Both the position numbers and the translations under genes were made by a program. Positions 33,275-42,629 of a stretch of 64,000 bases of DNA are shown here, piece by piece; the stretch's first letter is position 1, and every line of letters begins with the position of its first letter. The stretch is from contig JAQIBV010000009.1 in NCBI GenBank assembly GCA_027858855.1, positions 1 to 64,000 of the forward strand. Reading direction: 5' to 3'. The DNA comes from Spirochaetota bacterium (lineage in GTDB: Bacteria; Spirochaetota; UBA4802; JAFGJZ01). A model generated the notes under the pieces. It made no database searches and was not told the origin of the DNA. It worked only from the letters and a program-made list of their open reading frames with translations.

Positions 33275-34400
33275 CATCCGACTTCTTCTTTGTTTAACAC
33301 TCCTGCTTTTTTGTTCAGTAAGCTCTCTTTCAGCTTCTGAACAAAATGACTATGTGAAAATTGTAGAAAGCGCCTGGTCTGACAACTATGACCGACTCTC
33401 CTGGTTATGCCGTAATTTCTATAAAAATTACCCCTCAAGTAAACTGATACCGGATGTGATGATTATCGAATCACGTACTTTTCGGGATACTGATGCTACG
33501 ATTCAAACACTAAAAAAAATAATTCAGTCATATCCCGGTTTTTCGGATCGCGACCATTGCATGTTGAAAATATGTGAAATTCTTTATCTGAACAGTCGCT
33601 GGAGCGAGCTTGATCATGAGGCGCAAAGAGGGATTAAAATGTTCGGTAATAAAAACCGTTTTTATCCCTACTTTCTTCACTACCGATCAAAGGCATCCTT
33701 TTACAGACAGAATTATGCTGCAAGCATAGGTTTTGCAGATGAAACCTTCAACTCAGACCGTAGCTTCGTCTTTTACCCAGAGCTGCGTCTGCAAAATATT
33801 TTTTCTGAACAAAAACTACACTATGACTCTGACCGCTATGTAACTCATCTTAAAGAATCATATTTTGAATTAGAAGGCACAGGAGCCGAAGTGTCATCTT
33901 TGTATCTATTAGGCCGTAATTGTGAGTTAAAAAATCGACACTCCCTAGCCTTTTCAATTTACAACGATTTGATTAAAAAATACCCACGATCTCCGGAAGC
34001 ACTGATGTCAAAAAAAAGAACTGCAATCATAGCTGAATATAAACCTAAATACATTAAAAATCCGCTGGCAGCCCTAGAAAAAGAGAAGTCTCCACTCTTG
34101 GACTACCTAACACCCGACAGTAAAGTTCCAGAAACAAATTTTAAAAGCTATTATGCACTGTCTATCGGGCCATTCTATAATCTGCAGGAGGCGGAAAAGC
34201 TAACAAAACAGTTAAGCCGAGATTTTCCTGCGGTTTCAATCGTACGGGGATTCAACTTTTTTATGATATATGTAGGACGTAGTGAAACAAGCGAATCTGC
34301 AATGCACTACAAGATTCGTCTTGCTGAAGAGTTTCGCATTAATGGAGAAGTCGTCTACATAGCTACAGAGAAAGATATCAGATTCATTCATAAAGAATAA
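33243..34400 (+). CDS. Secreted TPR-type protein with C-terminal SPOR domain
   Basis: The start ATG 33243, preceded by GAGAAGG, gives a 385-residue protein with a signal peptide (basic N-region, leucine-rich core, cut near SSLSAS). A helical repeat region (about 50-270) has several TPR-like pairs. At about 300-385 there is a SPOR-type domain (YYALSIGPFYNLQEAEKLTKQL, then SIVRGFNFFMIYVGR). SPOR domains bind glycan strands stripped of peptide stems, chiefly at the septum, so this is likely a periplasmic cell-wall or division protein. It begins 32 bp inside miaB and is followed by mutS 22 bp later. Confidence 0.75.
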   Translation: MARHFSEKKYNIRLLLCLTLLLFCSVSSLSASEQNDYVKIVESAWSDNYDRLSWLCRNFYKNYPSSKLIPDVMIIESRTFRDTDATIQTLKKIIQSYPGFSDRDHCMLKICEILYLNSRWSELDHEAQRGIKMFGNKNRFYPYFLHYRSKASFYRQNYAASIGFADETFNSDRSFVFYPELRLQNIFSEQKLHYDSDRYVTHLKESYFELEGTGAEVSSLYLLGRNCELKNRHSLAFSIYNDLIKKYPRSPEALMSKKRTAIIAEYKPKYIKNPLAALEKEKSPLLDYLTPDSKVPETNFKSYYALSIGPFYNLQEAEKLTKQLSRDFPAVSIVRGFNFFMIYVGRSETSESAMHYKIRLAEEFRINGEVVYIATEKDIRFIHKE

Positions 34401-34422
34401 GTCTTACCAGCCAGAGGAATAC

Positions 34423-37008
34423 ATGGACACAAAACTGACACCAATGCTCCGACAATATCTGGATATTAAGAAAAGATACCCACAGGAAATTCTTTTTTTT
34501 CGTATGGGAGACTTTTACGAGATGTTTTTCGAAGATGCTCACACTGCATCTTCGATTTTGAGCATTGCCCTCACAAAACGGCAAAACGATGTACCCATGT
34601 GCGGAGTGCCGTTTCACGCAGCCGAAAGTTATATCTCCAGACTGATTAAAGCTGGGCACCGGGTAGCAATCTGTGAGCAGATGGAAACCGTCCCATCTGA
34701 AGGTAACAAAATAGTCAAAAGAGATGTTGTCAGAATTATGACTCCCGGGACATTAATTGAATCACACCTGCTGACTTCAGATGAGAATAATTTTTTAGCC
34801 GCTATAGTATTTTTAGACGAAAACATCGGCCTTTCTTTTGTCGATGTCTCGACAGGCGACTTTTTTCATACAGAGATCAGTAGATCTTTTGATATGTTTA
34901 AAGGTTTAATTGCACGTTTTATGCCACGTGAAATTATTATGAAGAGTTTCGAGAATCATGATGACAGCCGGTATACCGACTATATTGAACTGCTTGGAGT
35001 CTCGATGAACCGTATAAATGAATGGCTCTATGATACGGTCTATCTTGAAAAAACTATCAAAGAGATCTTTGAAGTTACATCCCTTTCCGGACTGTCTCTT
35101 GAATCTGATCTCTCCATTTTAACCGCAGGTTCAATTCTTGAATATATTCGAATTACTCATAAACGATCTATTGGCCATCTTAAAATTCCCCGTATTATTA
35201 ATAGCTCTACACACATGATGCTTGATGATGCTACAATAAACAACCTGGAACTCATAACAAATGCTTATGACCGAACCCGTTCAAAGACTCTTTTTTCAGT
35301 TCTGAACCATTCAAAAAGTCCGATGGGCAAACGGCTTCTTGAACGTACAATACTGCAACCCCTAACTGATAAAAAAGAAATTGAACAACGCCTTGATAAG
35401 GTACAGTATTTTTATGAGTATCAGGAATTTTCAGATTCTGTATCGAAACTATTGACTGGAATCAACGACATCGAACGGTTATTATCAAGATTCTCGATCG
35501 GACGGGTCACCCCGAAAGACTTCCAGACACTGCAGAAGACCATTGAAAACTGTGCAGCAATAAAGGAGCTTTTTAAGAAACATGGAGAGAGTCCACTTCA
35601 CTCGCTTGCCGAGCAAATTGAGACTATTGATCCGCTGTCGGAACATATTAAACGGGCTTTTCTTGAAGAGCCCGCTCTCTCTCCTGAGCAGGGACGTGTT
35701 ATTGCAGAAGGATATAATGAGGAGCTTGACTCTCTGCATTCGATTAACAAGGACTCTCGCTCATGGATTCTGGAATATCAGGAGAAGCAGAAAAAGGAAT
35801 TAGGAATAAACACTCTTAAAATTAAATATAACCGTGTTCACGGCTACTACATTGAAGTGAGTAAAAACTCTTCCGATAAAATACCGGATAGTTATCTGCG
35901 GAAACAGACTCTTGTTAATGCTGAGCGCTATACGACAGAGATACTACAGGAACTGGAAACCAAAATTCTGACAGCTTCTGAACGTATAGTCGAAATCGAA
36001 AATGGGATAATTAAAAACTTGCATTCCGAAGTACAGAATAATCGTTCTGCCATTCAAAAGAATGCAGGAGCAATTGCAAAAATCGATCTTTACCTCACTT
36101 TTGCAACAGCTGCAAGACAGGAGCGTCTTGTTCGTCCCGAATTTGAAGAGGGACGTCGAACTGAAATTGTGAACGGGCGACATCCGGTTGTCGAGAAATA
36201 CTATACCAATGAGGTCTTTATACCAAACGATGTACTGTTTGATGGCTTGGAAAACTCTCTTAAAATTATTACGGGGCCAAACATGTCGGGTAAATCCACG
36301 TATATGCGGATGTGTGCGCTCATTCAACTGATGGCTCAAGTCGGTTCTTTCATTCCAGCCGATTCAGCACGGTTATCGATTGTAGACCGGATATTTACCC
36401 GTATTGGCGCGTCTGATAATATTTCCAGAGGCGAGTCAACTTTTCTTGTAGAAATGAACGAGACAGCTACGATTCTAAACAATGCAACAGACAAAAGCCT
36501 TATTATCATGGACGAGGTCGGGCGAGGAACATCTACCTATGACGGGCTCTCTCTAGCATATGCCATTGTCGAATACATAGCCAATTATATAAAGGCACGA
36601 ACACTTTTCGCAACACATTACCATGAATTGACTGAGCTTGAAAAGCTAAAGGGTGTGGTTAACTACAATGTAATGGTACAGGAATCAGCGCATAGTGTGG
36701 ACTTTTTGCATAAAGTTGTAAAGGGAGCAGCTGACAAATCATATGGTATTCATGTAGCTAAACTTGCCGGAATTCCTAAAGAGATTATCAGTAAGGCATC
36801 ACAGATTCTAAAGAGACTTGAAACTAAAAGGCAAAGTTCTGAAAAGATCAAAATGAGTGAAAAGAAGGCTGAGACCGATCAGGTTGATCTCTTTAATGCG
36901 GCAAATCACATAATAATTAAAACTCTTGAAGCAATAGATACCGATTCAATTACCCCATTTGAAGCTCTTACAGAGTTAAACCGACTCAAGAGCTTGATTG
37001 ACAAATAA
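34423..37008 (+). CDS. mutS: DNA mismatch repair protein MutS
   Basis: MutS recognises mismatches and recruits MutL. The 861-residue protein has the mismatch-reading FxE motif as F31-Y32-E33 (RMGDFYEMF), connector, lever and clamp domains, Walker A GPNMSGKST (around residue 617), Walker B IIMDEVGRGTS, and the ATHYHELTELE helix. The C-terminal DNA-binding/tetramer tail is present. AGAGGAATAC precedes the ATG. It is the last gene of the purB-miaB-SPOR-mutS run. The mutL partner is not in the window. Confidence 0.98.
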   Translation: MDTKLTPMLRQYLDIKKRYPQEILFFRMGDFYEMFFEDAHTASSILSIALTKRQNDVPMCGVPFHAAESYISRLIKAGHRVAICEQMETVPSEGNKIVKRDVVRIMTPGTLIESHLLTSDENNFLAAIVFLDENIGLSFVDVSTGDFFHTEISRSFDMFKGLIARFMPREIIMKSFENHDDSRYTDYIELLGVSMNRINEWLYDTVYLEKTIKEIFEVTSLSGLSLESDLSILTAGSILEYIRITHKRSIGHLKIPRIINSSTHMMLDDATINNLELITNAYDRTRSKTLFSVLNHSKSPMGKRLLERTILQPLTDKKEIEQRLDKVQYFYEYQEFSDSVSKLLTGINDIERLLSRFSIGRVTPKDFQTLQKTIENCAAIKELFKKHGESPLHSLAEQIETIDPLSEHIKRAFLEEPALSPEQGRVIAEGYNEELDSLHSINKDSRSWILEYQEKQKKELGINTLKIKYNRVHGYYIEVSKNSSDKIPDSYLRKQTLVNAERYTTEILQELETKILTASERIVEIENGIIKNLHSEVQNNRSAIQKNAGAIAKIDLYLTFATAARQERLVRPEFEEGRRTEIVNGRHPVVEKYYTNEVFIPNDVLFDGLENSLKIITGPNMSGKSTYMRMCALIQLMAQVGSFIPADSARLSIVDRIFTRIGASDNISRGESTFLVEMNETATILNNATDKSLIIMDEVGRGTSTYDGLSLAYAIVEYIANYIKARTLFATHYHELTELEKLKGVVNYNVMVQESAHSVDFLHKVVKGAADKSYGIHVAKLAGIPKEIISKASQILKRLETKRQSSEKIKMSEKKAETDQVDLFNAANHIIIKTLEAIDTDSITPFEALTELNRLKSLIDK

Positions 37009-37020
37009 GAAGAAGCAGAC

Positions 37021-37803
37021 CTATTTAAGCCTGCGTACCATTTTCCCGTTTTCCCAAATACCTCTGACTACCCTGCCGTTCTTATACTTCATGGTACCAC
37101 GACCATGCATCTGATCATTGCGAAATGAACCGGTATACACGCGCCCATCATGATAAGTCATAACACCGTTGCCATCAATTTTATTATTACGAAAAGTTCC
37201 AACATAGACTGATCTGTCTGTATAAACGACTTTCCCTTTTCCATGAATTGTTCCATTCTGAAAAGTTCCAGTATACACGCGGCCATCCTTTGTTTTAAAC
37301 TCTCCCTCTCCATGAATCCTGTCATTTGAAAAATCTCCCTTATAAACGGATCCATCATCAAATGATATTTTGCCAGAACCTTCTATTCTGTTTTGAACTA
37401 TAGAGCCAGTATAGACCGACCCGTCAGGGAAAGTAACCGTTCCTGTCCCGTTAACATATCCATCCAGGAAGGTTCCTTTTAGAACCCGTTTATCTGAAAA
37501 GGTCAGTGTTCCCTCCCCCTCCATACGATTCTCAACCCACATCCCATCATATTCACGACCATCATAATACCGCTGTTTTCCATGACCGTGTCGGAGATCA
37601 TTTTTCCAGTCACCAGTATAAAACTGAATCCCCGGATACTTAAGAGTTCCGGTTCCATGCTTTTTCCCATCTTTAATATCGCCTATGTACTCTGTACCAT
37701 CTTCAGCTGCTAATTTTTCATTTACACGAGAAACTCTGCTTTCTTCGGTAGTTGCACAAGCAAAAAAACTTAGCATTATTATGGAGATGATTATAATTTT
37801 CAT
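37021..37803 (-). CDS. Putative lipoprotein made of MORN repeats
   Basis: This 260-residue protein has a signal sequence ending MLSFFAC, suggesting a lipidated C16, though the lipobox is loose (FFAC). After it come nine complete 23-residue MORN repeats and one partial (examples: YTGDWKNDLRHGHGKQRY, YVGTFRNNKIDGNGVMTY). ATG 37803 has AGGAA at good spacing; further in-frame starts upstream would add a charged stretch before the signal sequence. MORN repeats occur in membrane-associated scaffold and phosphoinositide-binding eukaryotic proteins; in bacteria most are uncharacterised, some attached to the outer membrane. It is convergent with mutS (12-bp gap). An inverted repeat lies upstream (37907-37929). 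Confidence 0.8.
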   Translation of the reverse strand: MKIIIISIIMLSFFACATTEESRVSRVNEKLAAEDGTEYIGDIKDGKKHGTGTLKYPGIQFYTGDWKNDLRHGHGKQRYYDGREYDGMWVENRMEGEGTLTFSDKRVLKGTFLDGYVNGTGTVTFPDGSVYTGSIVQNRIEGSGKISFDDGSVYKGDFSNDRIHGEGEFKTKDGRVYTGTFQNGTIHGKGKVVYTDRSVYVGTFRNNKIDGNGVMTYHDGRVYTGSFRNDQMHGRGTMKYKNGRVVRGIWENGKMVRRLK

Positions 37804-37906
37804 TTTATTTTTCCTGATGATTAATTCTTTTTTCATGTCGGCATTCAAATGATTCCTGGATAATTTTCCGCCGAAGGCTAAGGATTATTAACCAAATACT
37901 GTATAT

Positions 37907-37929
37907 ATTGTCGGATAAATCACGACAAT
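37907..37929. promoter_or_regulatory. Inverted repeat upstream of the MORN gene
   Basis: ATTGTCG and CGACAAT are separated by nine bases, about 104 bp upstream of the MORN start on the minus strand. The arm length and spacing suit a dimeric repressor operator, but no regulator gene is adjacent and no promoter box overlaps it clearly. Confidence 0.35.
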
Positions 37930-37997
37930 TCTGAATAAAAGGATATCGTAAGAGGAAAGTGACGAGTAATACAGAATTTACCATTATAGATTTTATC

Positions 37998-38026
37998 TTG
38001 ACTTTCATTTATTCTATTTCTATGTG
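37998..38026 (+). promoter_or_regulatory. Candidate promoter of the polysaccharide island
   Basis: TTGACT (37998-38003) and TATGTG (38021-38026) are 17 bp apart, about 115 bp before the first glycosyltransferase. The -10 box is poor (four of six). Confidence 0.45.
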
Positions 38027-38142
38027 TATCTAATCAGATTCTATTTCATAGGGAAAAAAATCATTATTTTGATCAGTTTTTTTTTCACAACACTGATAAC
38101 ATTATGATTTTTTAGAAAGAGTCCTTATATCAAGACAACGGA

Positions 38143-39192
38143 ATGAATAATACTAAAATTTTAATTATAGCCAAAAGTTTGGACAAAAGACGCGGGGGTA
38201 TTGAAGCGTGGTCTCACTCCATATATGACTACCTGGTACACCATTCACGTGACTGTGCAGTATATGCAGGAGACTCATTTTCTTTAGGTAAATATTTTTC
38301 ACTTATGATTCGATCTGTTTTCTCCGGAGACCTTTTCCTCTTAACAGACTGGCATAGAATTAAATATTTGAAAATACTTTTTATATTAAAGTTGCTTCGA
38401 ATAAAAAGAAACCCGTTTATTATTCTCATACACGGTGATGACATACTAAACTTTTCACGAATAAGGAAATTGTTATTTTCAGTATTAGGCAGTTTGCCCA
38501 CAACCAGATTTGCTTGCACAAGCCATGCAGCATTAAATTTACTCAAACCCATGTTACGCGATAATACATCTGCTTCCGTGTGTAATCCAATCTTCAATTT
38601 TCAAAATTTTGTTAAGCCGGAACCTGTTCAACTTCCTGACTACGATATTCTCTTTTTCACTGTAAGCCGTCTTGTTCCCAGGAAAAACATTGTATCTGTT
38701 CTTCATGCATTTAAAAAACTATTACAAATGCACCCGGATATAAAATTTCATTATATAATTGCAGGGAAAGGTCCTGAAGAAAATAATATTTATCAAACAA
38801 TAGTTAATCTCGAACTCTCTGAAGCTGTTTCATTTTTAGGTACGATAACAGAAGGAGAAAAAGAATACCTCTACGACAAAGCTTCTCTTTATATTTTACC
38901 AGCACTGGAACAAGAAGACAGTATTGAAGGTTTTGGAATGGTTTATATCGAAGCGGCCTATCACAATACTATGTCATTATCAGGAAACACGGGAGGTGTA
39001 ACCGAATCCGTTATTGATTCAGTTACGGGATACCGAACCGACGGATCTGTCATTAATATATATCGGGCCATGATAAATTCTTTACAAAGCAATCAAGTGT
39101 CACCTGCCTTAAGAAAACATGCCGAAAAATTCAGCATTCAGAACAATCGCGATCTTTTAAATCTTATTGATTCAATGATAATCAAAAGATGA
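38143..39192 (+). CDS. Glycosyltransferase, GT4-like
   Basis: The 349-residue protein has the GT-B fold layout: the donor-independent start ILIIAKSLDKRRGGIEAWSH, a central FFTVSRLVPRKNI strand, IIAGKGPEE, and the sugar-nucleotide site EDSIEGFGMVYIEAA with the E-x7-E pair of retaining transferases. The acceptor and donor sugars cannot be told. It opens a run with a second GT (4-bp overlap), a methyltransferase and a flippase, which together look like surface-polysaccharide or O-antigen synthesis. The coding sequence is markedly richer in A/T than the purB-mutS block, suggesting transfer. Confidence 0.85.
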   Translation: MNNTKILIIAKSLDKRRGGIEAWSHSIYDYLVHHSRDCAVYAGDSFSLGKYFSLMIRSVFSGDLFLLTDWHRIKYLKILFILKLLRIKRNPFIILIHGDDILNFSRIRKLLFSVLGSLPTTRFACTSHAALNLLKPMLRDNTSASVCNPIFNFQNFVKPEPVQLPDYDILFFTVSRLVPRKNIVSVLHAFKKLLQMHPDIKFHYIIAGKGPEENNIYQTIVNLELSEAVSFLGTITEGEKEYLYDKASLYILPALEQEDSIEGFGMVYIEAAYHNTMSLSGNTGGVTESVIDSVTGYRTDGSVINIYRAMINSLQSNQVSPALRKHAEKFSIQNNRDLLNLIDSMIIKR

Positions 39193-40349
39193 ACATATTA
39201 TTAACAGTTAATTTTTCACCATGGTCTTCCTATTCAGGCGGAGGCCAATACTCTACCCACTATCTTGCAACTTCACTGCAAGAACGGGGACATTCCGTGA
39301 CTGTAATCTATACCAAGTCTCTAAGGGAAAAAATTGTTATCCCCAATACTGTAACATATACAGTTAAATGGGCTATTTTTTTTGGTTTTAGCAGTAAAGT
39401 TAATGCTTTATTACGCCCTTTAAATGCTGTTTCAGTGTTTTTTTTGGCAAAACAACTTCTTAAAAAGGAGAAAATTGATGTAATTCATTCACAGGGAGAA
39501 GAGGGTGCCTTGATTAAACGATTACACAAAAAATACTCATTTCGGTTTATTGTTACACCGCGCTATCCATCGTATCCCGAAGCCATGTACCGAAAACAGA
39601 CTTTTATTGAATGGTTTTTATTTCACACTACTAGGGCTAAATACACAGTACTCCATTATGCCATTACCGGTGCCGACCAATGTACAGCCACAAGTCCCTC
39701 AATTCGCAAAGAAATATGTGCTGTTTTCAATTTACCCGAGAATAAAGTTACAGTAATACCAAATGGAATAAACAGCTTGTTTTTAAAATGTGCAAAACAT
39801 GACTTTAACAAAGATGGGTACATACTTTTTTTTGGACGATTAACCTTCAATAAAGGTATAGATGTTTTTATAGAAACCTTTTCAAGATTTAAGAATAAAA
39901 AACAGCGCGCAGTGATTATTGGCAGAAGTGATAATAAAACTGATATACCTACCTTGTTAACCAAATACAAATGTAAAGACCGTGTTGATCTGATTAACTG
40001 GCTCTCTTCTGATGACCTCATTCAGGTCGCCCGAGGCGCCTCTATGGCAGTACTCCCATCCAGAGAAGAAAGTTTTGGGAATGCAATGATTGAGGCTCTC
40101 GCAATGGGACTCCCCCTTGTTACAACATCCGTCGGCTCTTTACCTGAAGTTATTCCGGAAAACACATCTTTTCTGATTCCCGTCAATAATAGTGATTTAA
40201 TTGTTGAGCGAATGAACTGGATTATTGAAAATTATGATCAGGCTTTAAAAATGGCTAGAACCGCACAAGAACAAATCCGTAAGAAATACAACTGGGATAA
40301 TAGCGCACAGTTATTTGAAAAAATATATAGGCAGACCTCTAATAATTGA
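39189..40349 (+). CDS. Glycosyltransferase, GT4-like
   Basis: This 386-residue GT-B enzyme starts with ILLTVNFSPWSSYSGGGQYS, followed by HSQGEEGALIKRLHKKY, VIPNGINSLF, GYILFFGRLTFNKGID and the catalytic ESFGNAMIEALAMGLPLV (E-x7-E). Members with a GG-x-Y start typically transfer hexoses to lipid-linked oligosaccharides. It overlaps the first GT by 4 bp (ATGA-type), so translation is coupled. A 175-bp A/T-rich gap follows before the methyltransferase. Sugar specificity is not determinable. Confidence 0.87.
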   Translation: MNILLTVNFSPWSSYSGGGQYSTHYLATSLQERGHSVTVIYTKSLREKIVIPNTVTYTVKWAIFFGFSSKVNALLRPLNAVSVFFLAKQLLKKEKIDVIHSQGEEGALIKRLHKKYSFRFIVTPRYPSYPEAMYRKQTFIEWFLFHTTRAKYTVLHYAITGADQCTATSPSIRKEICAVFNLPENKVTVIPNGINSLFLKCAKHDFNKDGYILFFGRLTFNKGIDVFIETFSRFKNKKQRAVIIGRSDNKTDIPTLLTKYKCKDRVDLINWLSSDDLIQVARGASMAVLPSREESFGNAMIEALAMGLPLVTTSVGSLPEVIPENTSFLIPVNNSDLIVERMNWIIENYDQALKMARTAQEQIRKKYNWDNSAQLFEKIYRQTSNN

Positions 40350-40524
40350 ACCTTCAACAAGGAACTTGCAAAAAATCCATATATGCGAAGATATTCACAT
40401 TTTTTTAAGCTTTGCGATAAAGATTGTCCTTAATTGACACTTAAAGTAATGTTACCTTCTGAAATATTGTATTTTTTTGAAGTTACCTATAAATAACCTC
40501 TGATAATAAGGATTATAACAGACT

Positions 40525-41142
40525 ATGGAACACCTTCAAGTAGAATCATCCCATTATAATTTTTTAAATTATATTGATAAAAAAAGATTTTTCTCTTTCT
40601 ATTATCAGTTATCACTTATTCAAGAGCTAAATTGCACAACTGTAATGGAAATTGGAACAGGAAGTCGTTTTCTACGTCACTGTATTGAACACGAATATGA
40701 ATATACCGGTGTTGATATTGATATTTCACTGCAACCTGATATTGTAGGATCCATAACGGATATTCCCGCTAAAAGTGAATCATTTGACATTGTTGCATGC
40801 TTTCAGGTTCTCGAACATCTGAAATATGAACAATTTGATACAGCCCTCAAGGAAATATACAGGGTAGCCAAAAAGAATGCGATCATAAGCCTTCCTTACC
40901 GTGGCTATCACTACTATTTGACTCTAAAGCTACCGGTACTTAAAACGAGAACGTTACAAATATTCATACCTAAGTTTTTAACATCATTTAAATTTACAGA
41001 CCAACACCAATGGACCATCGGATTCAAGGAATATCCACTAAAAAAAATCATTAAAAATATCGAAAACTATTTCAACATAAAGAAAACTATTCATCCTCTT
41101 GAACATAAATATCATATCTTTTTTGTGCTAGAAAAGAAGTAA
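40525..41142 (+). CDS. Class I SAM-dependent methyltransferase
   Basis: The 205 residues show motif I VMEIGTGSRFLRHC (around 39-52, a slightly unusual GTGS loop), the acidic YTGVDIDIS strand, DIPAKSESFDIVACFQVLEH and a basic C-terminus typical of class I enzymes. Its place between glycosyltransferases and a flippase suggests it methylates a sugar or a lipid carrier, capping or decorating the polysaccharide; that is inference. AATAAGG precedes the ATG, and the flippase gene begins 8 bp after its stop. Confidence 0.8.
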   Translation: MEHLQVESSHYNFLNYIDKKRFFSFYYQLSLIQELNCTTVMEIGTGSRFLRHCIEHEYEYTGVDIDISLQPDIVGSITDIPAKSESFDIVACFQVLEHLKYEQFDTALKEIYRVAKKNAIISLPYRGYHYYLTLKLPVLKTRTLQIFIPKFLTSFKFTDQHQWTIGFKEYPLKKIIKNIENYFNIKKTIHPLEHKYHIFFVLEKK

Positions 41143-41150
41143 ACAATATA

Positions 41151-42629
41151 ATGGCACATACCAATCATAAATTCAAAATATTCCTGAACACAAGCCTGGT
41201 TCTTGTTTCGACGCTGTTGGACAAATCTGCATTCTTTATCATAAATATTTTTATTGCCCGATACCTCACAAAAGAGCTCTTTGGCGAATATTCAACTGCA
41301 TTGAATTATGCAACTTTTTTTTCGGTATTAATCAGTGTCGGGATTAATCAGACGTTGGTCAGATCTGTTAATCTTGAACAACATTTAGAAAAGGAACATT
41401 TTGGTAACGCTCTTTTTGTAAAAACCGTACTCGCGGTTATTGCATATGCCGCAATGATTATCAGTCTGATTATAATTTTTTTAACATCTGACAAATATTC
41501 TTTAAACACTATTTATCTCATTCTGATTCTGGGAGTTGTACGCTTTGCAAACGAATATCTCTCTGTCTTTTTTGCTTTTTATGATTCAAAGGAAAAATTC
41601 GCACTGACATCTCTATTCAATTTTATTTTCTCAATTATGCTTTTAACAGGAACCTTGACTGTAATCTTCTTAAACGGCACCTATTTTCATATTGCGCTTA
41701 TTCGCCTTTTTGTTGTATTACTGATTCTAATTTCTGTAATATTTTGCACCTTACGCAATTTTAAGATCTCCTTCAACAAACAATATATCCGGGGGTTTGT
41801 CATTCAGAGTATTCCTTTTGCGGCTCACGGCATTTTAGGGAACCTGAGACAAAGATTAAGTATCATTATTTTATCACTTATAACCGGAACTACGTCAACA
41901 GGAATATATAACAATGCATTTATCTTTCTACAATCACTATCCGTTTTACCATTTAACATTAACAGGGTTTTAATACCATATCTATATAAAATTTCTTATG
42001 AAGATAACAGAAACAAATTTCAATTTACTTATGACATCTTCTCTAAAATTTTTGCGATTTCGTCAGTATATTTCTTTTTAACGTTTTATTTATATGCTGA
42101 ACCTCTTATTACATATTTCTTTAGTTCAAAATACGAACAATCAATACCGGTTTTACGCATACTTTCTTTTGGAATTCCGTTTATGTTTAACTTCAGCATA
42201 ACTATACTGATTGTTCTGGACAAACAAATCATCAACACCTGGATAAACGGCATATCGACAATAGTTAACATTGCCTGTAGTGTACCTCTAATAATTTTTT
42301 TTGGGGTGGAAGGTAACGCAATTGCCCTGGTAATAACATTCTTCGTATCATTTATTCTTGGTATCGGTTATCTTTGGCATACAAAAACAATCATGATAAA
42401 GAAGAGTCTTTATATCTATCTTAAGTTAATAGTTATTTCATTATTTTGTATCATGCTGGAAAGGATCTGTTTACGAAAAATGTTTTTTTTAACATCAGCA
42501 ATAATAGTTAGTATGAGTTATGGAATGCTCATTCTGTTGTTTTTTGTTAGAAATGAAGATTTCAGAATAATTAAGGAAACTTTTTTTACAAATAAAAAAA
42601 CACTGCCAAGCAAAGAGCAATTATTCTAA
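41151..42629 (+). CDS. Polysaccharide flippase, Wzx/MOP type
   Basis: This 492-residue membrane protein has about 12-14 hydrophobic helices. Its start DKSAFFIINIFIARYLTKELFGEYS is the usual Wzx/oligosaccharidyl-lipid flippase opening, and the later QRLSIIILSLITGTTSTGIYNNA and SSKYEQSIPVLRILSFGIPF are also family-like. It would move an undecaprenyl-linked glycan across the inner membrane. It closes the plus-strand run and overlaps the oppositely oriented glycosyltransferase by 4 bp. No Wzy polymerase or O-antigen ligase is visible, so the unit may be non-polymerised or the other genes lie elsewhere. Confidence 0.85.
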   Translation: MAHTNHKFKIFLNTSLVLVSTLLDKSAFFIINIFIARYLTKELFGEYSTALNYATFFSVLISVGINQTLVRSVNLEQHLEKEHFGNALFVKTVLAVIAYAAMIISLIIIFLTSDKYSLNTIYLILILGVVRFANEYLSVFFAFYDSKEKFALTSLFNFIFSIMLLTGTLTVIFLNGTYFHIALIRLFVVLLILISVIFCTLRNFKISFNKQYIRGFVIQSIPFAAHGILGNLRQRLSIIILSLITGTTSTGIYNNAFIFLQSLSVLPFNINRVLIPYLYKISYEDNRNKFQFTYDIFSKIFAISSVYFFLTFYLYAEPLITYFFSSKYEQSIPVLRILSFGIPFMFNFSITILIVLDKQIINTWINGISTIVNIACSVPLIIFFGVEGNAIALVITFFVSFILGIGYLWHTKTIMIKKSLYIYLKLIVISLFCIMLERICLRKMFFLTSAIIVSMSYGMLILLFFVRNEDFRIIKETFFTNKKTLPSKEQLF

